The notes under the pieces are model-generated. The model saw only the letters and a list, made by a program, of their open reading frames with translations. It ran no database searches and was not told the origin of the DNA. Made by a program: the position numbers and the translations under genes. Shown here one piece after another: positions 1-5,286 of a DNA stretch of 8,043 nt (its first letter is position 1; each line of letters begins with the position of its first letter). The stretch covers positions 1-8,043 of the forward strand of contig CAMWRR010000081.1 of NCBI GenBank assembly GCA_947176715.1. The letters run 5' to 3'. Origin of the DNA: an uncultured Rikenellaceae bacterium. Its GTDB lineage: Bacteria > Bacteroidota > Bacteroidia > Bacteroidales > Rikenellaceae.

Positions 1-62
1 ATACGGCGAACACCGAGATCTACACTAGCCTTAGCGTCGGCAGCGTCAGATGTGTATAAGAG
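1..62 (+). other. Untrimmed Illumina P5/Nextera i5 adapter (artefact, not genomic)
   Basis: Bases 1-25 match the P5 flow-cell sequence from its fifth base onward, with one mismatch at 10 (a for C). Bases 26-33 (tagcctta) sit in the 8-base i5 index slot. Bases 34-47 match the Nextera read-1 primer, with one mismatch at 34 (g for T). Bases 48-62 match the Tn5 mosaic end up to ...TATAAGAG; the final ACAG is absent. Order, spacing and near-identity leave no biological explanation. On the minus strand this stretch translates to SYTHLTLPT, a known mark of Nextera contamination in protein databases. The adapter sequence is recalled from memory, but the match is long enough to be decisive. The left end of the window is therefore a contig end. 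Confidence 0.97.
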
Positions 63-652
63 TATTTTGTTATCTTTTGGCTTATCCCGAGATCTACTCC
101 GCCCTCGTCGCGACGCACCATCCATTTGATGTACATGTTGAGCCGCTTGCACGCCGCCTTCTTCTCTATGGACGAGAGGTGCTTCTCAACCCTCTTCTCG
201 TGCGGGAGCGAGAAGAAGTGTTCCCGGAACGAGGCGAGCACCCTGCGCATGTCGCCGCACTTCACGTATTCGCTCTCGAAGAATGCGCCTATGCCGCCGT
301 GCGTCTGGTATATGTTTTTGATGGAGTCGATGAAATAGAGACAGTCGTGGCCGTTGAACGTACGGTGCACGAAGTCGCACAGATGCAGCTTCTCGCCTTG
401 CGACGCCTCCGTAACGAAGCGGTAAGGCTCCATATCGAGCATACGCATGAGCCGATGGCAGTTCTTTACTATGGCCTTGCGGTTGCCCCACGCTATGGTG
501 GCGGCGAGAAATCCCGACACCTCCCTGTCATGGCGCGACTCGAACATGTGGGGCACGCTCACCGGGTCGTCGGCGATAAAGTCGGGAGTGTTGAATCTCA
601 ACACCAGCGAGTCGAGGTATGGTTTAAGCTCCGCTATCTGTTGCTGTGTCAT
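63..652 (-). CDS. TIGR02757/DUF2400 family protein, 3' end lost to adapter
   Basis: About 196 genuine residues remain of a family that usually runs to about 250, so some 50-60 C-terminal residues are missing. Visible conserved blocks, judged from memory of the family, are DREVSGFLAATIAWGNRK (residues 42-59), FNGHDC (99-104), and KAACKRLNMYIKWMVR (165-180) followed by RDEGGVDLGI (181-190). The molecular function is not established, and I do not assign one. No signal peptide or membrane segment is seen, so it is probably cytoplasmic. The ATG at 652-650 lies one base after the stop of the LolD-like gene (TAGaATG on the minus strand), which suggests translational coupling. The frame stays open through the adapter to about base 20, so an automatic call would give a 210-residue protein with a false tail from about residue 197. 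Residue 191 is Ser where I recall the family having Trp, and bases 63-85 are unusually AT-rich, so even the last genuine-looking residues are doubtful. Confidence 0.85.
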
Positions 653-653
653 T

Positions 654-1307
654 CTATTCCGATATTTGTCCGTCTATCATGGTTATCTTGCGGTCAGAGA
701 GCGACGACAGGCCGTCGTCGTGGGTCACTATCACCGTGGTGAGCCCCATCTTGTCGCGCAACGAGAAGAAGAGCGCGTGAAGCTCCTCGCGGTTACGGCT
801 GTCGAGATTGCCCGACGGCTCGTCGGCCAGTAACAGCCCGGGGGCGTTGATGAGAGCACGGGCCACCGCCACCCTCTGTTGCTCCCCTCCGGACAGCTGT
901 GCCGGCTTGTGGTCGATGCGGTGCGAGAGCGACAGCATGGCCAGCAGCTCGCGGGCACGCCTCTCGCTCTTGTTGCGGTCGTGTCCCGCTATATAGGCGG
1001 GCAGACATACGTTCTCGAGGGCGGTGAACTCCGGCAACAGATGGTGGAACTGGAAGACGAAGCCTATGTTGTCGCCACGGAAACGTGCCAGTCTGTCGCC
1101 TCGCAGGGTCGACAGGTCGCATCCGGCGATGGTTACCGTGCCGCTGTCGGCCTCGAGCAATGTGCCCATTATCTGGAGCATGGTGCTCTTGCCGGCCCCG
1201 CTCGGCCCCACTATGGTGACCACCTCGCCCTTTTCGACCAGGAGGTCGACGCCGCGCAACACCTCCACCGAGCCGTAGCTCTTATGTATGCCTTTGCATT
1301 CGATCAT
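654..1307 (-). CDS. lolD: LolD-like ABC transporter ATP-binding protein
   Basis: This 217-residue protein has the full nucleotide-binding-domain motif set in order: Walker A GPSGAGKST (34-42), Q-loop Gln86 within FQFHHLLPEFTALENV (85-100), signature LSGGEQQR (138-145), Walker B LLLADEP (158-164), D-loop SGNLD (165-169) and switch His196. The stretch from the Q-loop onward and the length are typical of LolD, the cytoplasmic ATPase that works with LolC/LolE to extract lipoproteins from the inner membrane. MacB- and FtsE-type ATPases are related, so the exact partner is inferred. No LolC/E-like permease gene is in the window. The start ATG at 1307-1305 gives a normal N-terminus (MIECKGIHKSYG). 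No strong Shine-Dalgarno sequence precedes it, as is usual in Bacteroidetes. A strong terminator lies upstream at 1343-1371, and I see no clear promoter in the roughly 35 bases between them. The DUF2400 gene follows after one base. Confidence 0.92.
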   Translation of the reverse strand: MIECKGIHKSYGSVEVLRGVDLLVEKGEVVTIVGPSGAGKSTMLQIMGTLLEADSGTVTIAGCDLSTLRGDRLARFRGDNIGFVFQFHHLLPEFTALENVCLPAYIAGHDRNKSERRARELLAMLSLSHRIDHKPAQLSGGEQQRVAVARALINAPGLLLADEPSGNLDSRNREELHALFFSLRDKMGLTTVIVTHDDGLSSLSDRKITMIDGQISE

Positions 1308-1342
1308 TCTTTCTCTGTTTTGATGTGAGACAGTGCGGAGAT

Positions 1343-1371
1343 AAAAAAGAGAGCGAAAACGGCTCTCCTTT
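1343..1371 (-). terminator. Intrinsic terminator after the LRR lipoprotein gene
   Basis: On the minus strand, six nucleotides after the stop of the LRR gene, a perfect 6-bp stem GAGAGC/GCTCTC (plus-strand arms 1362-1367 and 1349-1354) encloses a 7-nt loop and is followed at once by six T residues (plus-strand A run at 1343-1348). The A residues before the stem can pair with the T tract and lengthen the helix. This is the clearest intrinsic terminator in the window. The plus strand also has a short T run after the stem (1369-1372), so weak termination in the other direction is possible. Confidence 0.85.
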
Positions 1372-1376
1372 TCTGT

Positions 1377-2657
1377 CTATTTGCAGTTGTCGAATCCGTA
1401 CCCATCCTGTTGCGGACAGATGTTCACCGACGGCTCCCAGTTGAGATAGTAATCGTTCTGCGAGTAGGTCTCGGGCAGGGTGCCGGTAAATCGGTTGCCG
1501 TTGAGGTACAGCTCCTTGAGCTTGGGCAGGCTGCCTACCGAGGCGGGAGGCGTGCCGTCAAGGTCGTTGTCGAGCAGGCCGAGAGCTATCAGGTTCTTAA
1601 GGTTGCCGAGGCTCTCCGGTATGGTGCCCGTCAGCTCGTTGGCATAAAGGTGCAGACGCAACAGCGACGTCATGTTACCTATGGAGGCGGGTATTCCGCC
1701 GGTCAGTCTGTTGCCGTAGAGATACAGGTATTGCACTGTCTGGAGCCTGTCTATGTCGGCGGGTATGGTGCCGGTGAGGGCGTTGTTGCCGAGCCACAGG
1801 TTGCGCAGATAGCTGAGGTCGCATATCGACGCTGGCAGTGTGCCGTTCAGGCCGGCTCCCGTAAGGTCTAACGATGTGACGCGCAATCCGGCCGGGGTGG
1901 TCTCCATTGTAACGCCTTTCCATTGCGTCATGGGGAGCGAGAGGTCCCATTGCACGCTCCAGTTACGGCCGTCGCAACCGTTGTACAGGCTCACCAACGC
2001 GAGACTGTCGCTCTGGCGTGAGCCGGTGCCGAACTGGTAGAGGGTGAACACCGACGTTATGGTGGTGTCGGGGATGGCGAAACGGAGGTCGGCGCGGCGG
2101 AACTCCAAGGCCGTGTTCTGTTCGTACTCCACCGACAGGGTGCGGCTCTCCATGAGATATGTCGCAGGCGCTTCCGTTATCTTGAGCCACGGATAGTCGG
2201 CCAGATTCTCTATCTCGTACGGGCGGTTGAGCGTCATCTCCACCACCTCGCGTCCCGCCTCTGACGATACCTCCAGAAGTTGCGGCGAGAAGAGTATGGC
2301 CCACGGCTCGCTCGCCTGCGTCACGTAGAGGGTGTCGCCCTGTATGGCGCCGTTTATGGTGCAGAGGACGGCCACCTTGCCCACACGCTCCTCAGTGGCG
2401 GTGTTGGCCTCTATGGTGAGCGATATTACAGCCGACTCGTCGCCCTCCGTCTTGTTGACGCTGCACCACTCGTCGAGGGGCTTTATGCTCCACGATACGC
2501 CGTAGGAGGTGATATTGACGGTGAAGGTCTGTTCCTCCGCCGATTTCTCGTATTTGGCCGTGACCCAGTCCGCATGAGGATAGTTGTTGTTCTTGTCGCT
2601 CTTCTTGCATGCTGCCAGAGCCAAAGCTATTGTCGCTATGAGCAGTATCTTTCTCAT
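1377..2657 (-). CDS. Lipoprotein with two BACON-like domains and plant-type LRRs
   Basis: This 426-residue protein opens with a lipoprotein signal peptide. MRK is followed by a hydrophobic run and the lipobox ALAAC, with the lipidated Cys at 17. The residues after it (KKSDKNNN) carry no clear acidic surface-export signal, so inner versus outer leaflet is open. Two BACON-like Ig-fold domains follow at about 27-116 (with GVSWSI and DEWCSV, ending YVTQASEP) and about 119-209. A cap region at about 217-250 (DSLALVSLYNGCDGRNW, then W-K-G-V) resembles the N-terminal cap of plant LRR receptors. Six 24-residue LRRs of the LxxLxLxxNxLTGxIPxxIGxL type occupy 258-401, and a Cys-containing tail ends in DNCK. 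BACON domains occur in Bacteroidetes surface and glycan-associated proteins. I infer ligand or surface binding, with no catalytic motif seen. The start is fixed by the signal peptide and lies ten nucleotides after argF', so the two are probably co-transcribed. A strong terminator follows. Confidence 0.88.
   Translation of the reverse strand: MRKILLIATIALALAACKKSDKNNNYPHADWVTAKYEKSAEEQTFTVNITSYGVSWSIKPLDEWCSVNKTEGDESAVISLTIEANTATEERVGKVAVLCTINGAIQGDTLYVTQASEPWAILFSPQLLEVSSEAGREVVEMTLNRPYEIENLADYPWLKITEAPATYLMESRTLSVEYEQNTALEFRRADLRFAIPDTTITSVFTLYQFGTGSRQSDSLALVSLYNGCDGRNWSVQWDLSLPMTQWKGVTMETTPAGLRVTSLDLTGAGLNGTLPASICDLSYLRNLWLGNNALTGTIPADIDRLQTVQYLYLYGNRLTGGIPASIGNMTSLLRLHLYANELTGTIPESLGNLKNLIALGLLDNDLDGTPPASVGSLPKLKELYLNGNRFTGTLPETYSQNDYYLNWEPSVNICPQQDGYGFDNCK
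1455..1886 (-). repeat. Six tandem 24-residue (72-nt) plant-type LRR units
   Basis: Six consecutive in-frame units of exactly 24 residues start with LRVTSLDLTGAGL and end with PKLKELYLNGNRF...YSQN. All share LxLxxNxLxG followed by T/I-P. They encode an LRR solenoid of the plant-specific subtype (GxIP). The DNA copies have diverged, so this is an old protein-level repeat and not a recent tandem duplication. The fifth unit has TPP in place of TIP or TLP, and the last unit lacks the closing IGxL, as expected for a C-terminal cap. Confidence 0.88.
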
Positions 2658-2667
2658 CGATAGGTTT

Positions 2668-3621
2668 TTATAATGATTCGAGCATCCTTTTGAGAACTAC
2701 CGTGGCCGATATCTCCCTGTTGGCCGCCTCGGGTATTACTATCGAGCGACGGCTCTCTATCACCTCGTCGGTGACTATCATGCCGCGTCTGACCGGCAGA
2801 CAGTGCATGAAGAAGGCGTCATTTGTAAGCGCCATCTTGCGGCTGTCGACGGTCCAGCCTCTGTCGGTGGACAATATCTTGCCGTAGTTGTCGCCGGCGT
2901 ATGCCGACCAGTTCTTGGCGTATATGAAGTCGGCACCCTCGAAAGCCTTGTCCTGATCATACTCTATGACGGCTCCGCGGGTAAACTTCTCGTCGAGCTC
3001 GTAGCCGTGCGGATGCGTTATCACCACCTCGTAGCCCGCCGCCACCGACCACTGGGCGAACGAGTTGGGCACGGCCTGAGGCAGAGCCTTGGGGTGAGGC
3101 GCCCATGTGAGCACCACCTTGGGACGCGGTGTGCGTTTGTACTCCTCTATGGTTATGATATCGGCGAAGCCCTGCAACGGATGGCCCGTAGCCGCCTCCA
3201 TGCTGAAGACGGGACGCCCGGAATATTTGACGAACTGGCCTATGACCTCCTCGCTGTAGTCGTAGTCGCGCGATTGCAACCCGGCGAACGCACGCACCCC
3301 TATTATGTCGCAGTAGCAGCCCATCACAGGTATGGCCTCCAACAGGTGCTCAGGCTTGTCGCCGTCCATTACTACGCCCCGCTCGGTCTCCAACTTCCAC
3401 GCTCCGGCGTTGACATCGAGCACTATCACGTTCATGCCCAAGTTGAGGGCCGCTTTCTGTGTGCTAAGACGCGTACGCAGGCTCGAGTTGAAGAAGACCA
3501 TCATGAGGGTCTTGTTACGGCCGAGTGTGTCGTGTCTGAAACGGTCGGCCTTTATGGCGAACGCCTCGTCGAGGGCGGCCTTTATGTCGCCTATGTCGGA
3601 TACCGATGTGAAATAACGCAT
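2668..3621 (-). CDS. argF': N-succinylornithine carbamoyltransferase (ArgF')
   Basis: This 317-residue cytoplasmic enzyme transfers the carbamoyl group of carbamoyl phosphate to N-succinylornithine in the acylated arginine pathway of Bacteroidetes. Visible motifs are the carbamoyl-phosphate loop SLRTR (47-51), Trp75 in NAGAWKLETE (71-80), Pro90 in DGDKPEHLLEA (86-96), HPLQ (147-150), KNW (236-238) and MHCLPVRR (272-279). Length and spacing match the Bacteroides fragilis enzyme as I recall it. From published structural work (memory), residue 90 decides specificity: Pro for the succinyl enzyme, Glu in the acetyl enzyme of Xanthomonas. Pro90 therefore favours succinylornithine over acetylornithine, and the SLRTR loop separates it from ordinary ornithine carbamoyltransferase. 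The ATG at 3621-3619 gives the usual N-terminus (MRYFTSVSDI) and lies about 20 bases below a Bacteroidetes -7 box. No other arginine gene is in the window. An LRR lipoprotein gene follows after ten nucleotides. Confidence 0.95.
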   Translation of the reverse strand: MRYFTSVSDIGDIKAALDEAFAIKADRFRHDTLGRNKTLMMVFFNSSLRTRLSTQKAALNLGMNVIVLDVNAGAWKLETERGVVMDGDKPEHLLEAIPVMGCYCDIIGVRAFAGLQSRDYDYSEEVIGQFVKYSGRPVFSMEAATGHPLQGFADIITIEEYKRTPRPKVVLTWAPHPKALPQAVPNSFAQWSVAAGYEVVITHPHGYELDEKFTRGAVIEYDQDKAFEGADFIYAKNWSAYAGDNYGKILSTDRGWTVDSRKMALTNDAFFMHCLPVRRGMIVTDEVIESRRSIVIPEAANREISATVVLKRMLESL

Positions 3622-3641
3622 GTTACGATTTTTGTTACGGA

Positions 3642-3649
3642 CAAAGGTA
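3642..3649 (-). promoter_or_regulatory. Bacteroidetes-type -7 promoter box for argF'
   Basis: Read on the minus strand, this is TACCTTTG, a full match to the Bacteroidetes sigma-ABfr -7 consensus TAnnTTTG. It lies about 20 bases upstream of the argF' ATG, so transcription would start roughly 10-15 bases before the gene, leaving a very short leader. The expected TTTG-like -33 element is not clear at the right spacing; there is only an AT-rich, T-run region (3650-3666). The position between the end of the biotin operon and argF' supports a real promoter. Confidence 0.55.
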
Positions 3650-3696
3650 AATATAAAAACTGAAAAAGCGCCCCCGCATTACGGAAATTTAATAGC

Positions 3697-3738
3697 GCGC
3701 GGATGCCGGTATAACTCCGGTCGGGTTCCGTTCCGCGC
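3697..3738 (-). terminator. Nested GC-rich hairpin after bioD, possible terminator
   Basis: A perfect 7-bp stem (plus-strand GCGCGGA at 3697-3703 with TCCGCGC at 3732-3738) encloses a second small stem, CCGG/CCGG (3706-3709 with 3717-3720) around a 7-nt loop. It begins 14 nt after the bioD stop and is the natural place for the biotin operon to end. On the minus strand it is followed by an AT-rich stretch (CTATTAAATTT) and not a clean T tract, so termination may be weak or factor-dependent. Confidence 0.45.
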
Positions 3739-3752
3739 AGATGCACGGTTCG

Positions 3753-4412
3753 CTACATCTCCTCTAATAAGGGAATGTCTATCACGGGTATGTCGGTGTG
3801 ACTTTCGAGATAGCGTCTGGTGTCCTCCTCTATAGTCTTGTCCTCTAACGAGGGGTAGGCGTTGTAGAGCAGGGCCGTCACCTCGATGCCGCGGCGTTCG
3901 AGCGCCTCCAAGCTGAGAAGCGTGTGGTTGATGCTGCCGAGACGTCCGGAGGTTACCAGCAACACCGGATAGCGGTGACGTTCGACGAAATCTATCGTGA
4001 GCATATCGTCGGTCAGGGGTACCATCAGGCCGCCCGCACCCTCCAACAACACAACGTCGTAACGCCCGTTGAGCGTGGCGGTGGCGGCGTCTATGCGGCC
4101 GAAGTCTATCTCCCTGCCGTCTATGGCGGTGGCCAGATGGGGCGAACAGGGGTAGGTGAATATCTCAGGCGCCGTGGTCATGTCGAGGTCTTCACGCGTG
4201 GGCGCGATGCCCATTATGCGGCGGTGCAGCTCTATGTCCTCGGAGCTGTCGGTGCATCCGGTCTGCACCAGCTTCTGCGTTATTACGCTACGGCCCGCCG
4301 CGGCCAGTTCGCGTGCCAGTATGCCGGTGGCGTAGCTCTTGCCCACGTTGGTGTCGATGCCGCTTACGAAGTGTACTCCGCCGGGGAGCGATTCGAGGAA
4401 TTTTATGTCCAT
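3753..4412 (-). CDS. bioD: Dethiobiotin synthetase BioD
   Basis: This 219-residue cytoplasmic ATPase closes the ureido ring of 7,8-diaminopelargonic acid with CO2 and ATP to form dethiobiotin, the step before BioB. Visible motifs are the P-loop GIDTNVGKS (18-26, Lys25), the substrate-loop QKLVQTGC (46-53, Lys47), SPHLATA (90-96) and EGAGGLMVPL (124-133), all in the standard order and spacing of BioD. The length is normal for the family. The start MDIKFLESLPGGVHFVSGIDT fits with no extension visible. Unlike the four upstream biotin genes, it does not overlap its neighbour; 103 nt separate it from bioC. Ile codons are mostly ATA (13 of 18 by hand count). It is probably the last gene of the operon. 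Confidence 0.96.
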   Translation of the reverse strand: MDIKFLESLPGGVHFVSGIDTNVGKSYATGILARELAAAGRSVITQKLVQTGCTDSSEDIELHRRIMGIAPTREDLDMTTAPEIFTYPCSPHLATAIDGREIDFGRIDAATATLNGRYDVVLLEGAGGLMVPLTDDMLTIDFVERHRYPVLLVTSGRLGSINHTLLSLEALERRGIEVTALLYNAYPSLEDKTIEEDTRRYLESHTDIPVIDIPLLEEM

Positions 4413-4515
4413 TGTTCGGTAGTGTTGATGAGGTATCTTGTTTTATGGTAACCGGTTTTGTCAGCGGGCTATCGAAAAGAGCGCCGGACCTCGCTCCGCT
4501 ATCGGGATGCTCGCC
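4413..4515 (-). other. bioC-bioD intergenic gap with hairpin
   Basis: This 103-nt gap interrupts an otherwise overlapping operon. On the minus strand, shortly after bioC, a 5-bp stem GAGCG/CGCTC (plus-strand arms 4492-4496 and 4479-4483) with an 8-nt loop is followed by TTTT (plus-strand AAAA at 4475-4478), which resembles a weak terminator or attenuator. An 8-bp palindrome AACCGGTT lies at 4450-4457. I see no full TAnnTTTG box for a separate bioD promoter and no credible small gene. Confidence 0.4.
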
Positions 4516-5286
4516 CTATCCGACGCTGTCGGAGATGATGCTGTGCTTTCTCGCCACTATATATATGGGGTGATAGGTGAGTGTCACGCCCCCTTTGCCG
4601 TCGGAGTAGCGGGCGTCGTAGTCGGCTATCAGGCGGCGGGTGGCGGTCACACCCATCGGCCGTTCTATGCCGCTTACGCCGGTCTGTCGCAGATGCCGGA
4701 GCACCTCGCGGGCCGAGCCGAAAGCAAGCGTTATGAGCTGTTCGCTGAAGTGCTCCACCCTCAGCGACGGCGGTATCATGCGGCGAAGACTCTCGCAGGT
4801 GGGGTAATTGAGCCTCACCCCCGAGAGCGACCCTATCTCGCGCATGTTCTCGACCCCGTAGGTGGCTATGGCCAGCACGCCACCCTCGGCAAGAGCGTCA
4901 GCGCTACGTGCGAGGAACCTATCAGGCCTCTCGAACCACTGCATGGCCGATGACGACACCACCGCCGACAACCCTTGCGGCAAGGCCGTCTCCTCGGCAT
5001 CGCACGCACAGAAAACGGCCCTCTTAGGGTCGAGGTCGGAGAGGCTGTCGCGGTAGCTCTCCGAGAGGTCTACCATATATAACCGCTCGGGATGCAATCG
5101 CTCCATTATGAGCCGCGACATGATGCCGGTGCCGCACCCCGCCTCGAATACCGTGCCCCCCTTGGGTGCGTACGCCTCCATCGCCTCGGCCAGCCTCTCG
5201 GCTATGTTACGCTGTGCCACCGCCGCACGGTCGTATGTGGATATGGCGCCGGCGAACCGCTCTCTTATCAGCTCCTTGTCCATCAT
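4516..5286 (-). CDS. bioC: Malonyl-ACP O-methyltransferase BioC
   Basis: This 256-residue SAM-dependent methyltransferase caps the free carboxyl of malonyl-ACP (or malonyl-CoA) so that the fatty-acid machinery can extend it to pimeloyl-ACP methyl ester, the first committed step of pimelate synthesis. The N-terminal BioC signature F-x3-A-x2-YD-x2-A-x2-Q is present at 11-25 (FAGAISTYDRAAVAQ). SAM motif I is FEAGCGTG (47-54), with an acidic residue in MVDLSES (71-77). SSAMQWF (112-118) and LRHLRQTGVSG (196-206) are also typical of BioC. Length is normal. The ATG at 5286-5284 overlaps the bioG stop in an ATGA; a second ATG follows directly (MMDKEL), so either could start the protein. The ATGA coupling favours the first. 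It is the partner of BioG next door. Confidence 0.95.
   Translation of the reverse strand: MMDKELIRERFAGAISTYDRAAVAQRNIAERLAEAMEAYAPKGGTVFEAGCGTGIMSRLIMERLHPERLYMVDLSESYRDSLSDLDPKRAVFCACDAEETALPQGLSAVVSSSAMQWFERPDRFLARSADALAEGGVLAIATYGVENMREIGSLSGVRLNYPTCESLRRMIPPSLRVEHFSEQLITLAFGSAREVLRHLRQTGVSGIERPMGVTATRRLIADYDARYSDGKGGVTLTYHPIYIVARKHSIISDSVG

Noticed and set aside
1455..1886. LRR stretch as a possible recent tandem DNA duplication or phase-variable repeat
   Set aside because: The 72-nt units are conserved at the protein level only; the DNA has diverged, so slippage or recombination is unlikely.
2622..2629. TAGCTTTG on the minus strand, a full match to the -7 promoter consensus
   Set aside because: It lies inside the signal-peptide codons of the LRR lipoprotein gene (Ala-Leu region) and would start transcription within the gene. 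Chance match.
2803..3663. Long open frame (286 codons) on the plus strand, antisense to argF'
   Set aside because: It lies wholly opposite a well-supported enzyme gene, shows no recognisable motifs, and such antisense frames are common in GC-rich coding DNA. The same holds for the plus-strand frames at 50-742 and 3924-4451.
4468..4504. Direct repeat gctatcg at 4468-4474 and 4498-4504 in the bioC-bioD gap
   Set aside because: Seven bases repeated once is expected by chance, and there is no flanking symmetry or mobile-element signature.
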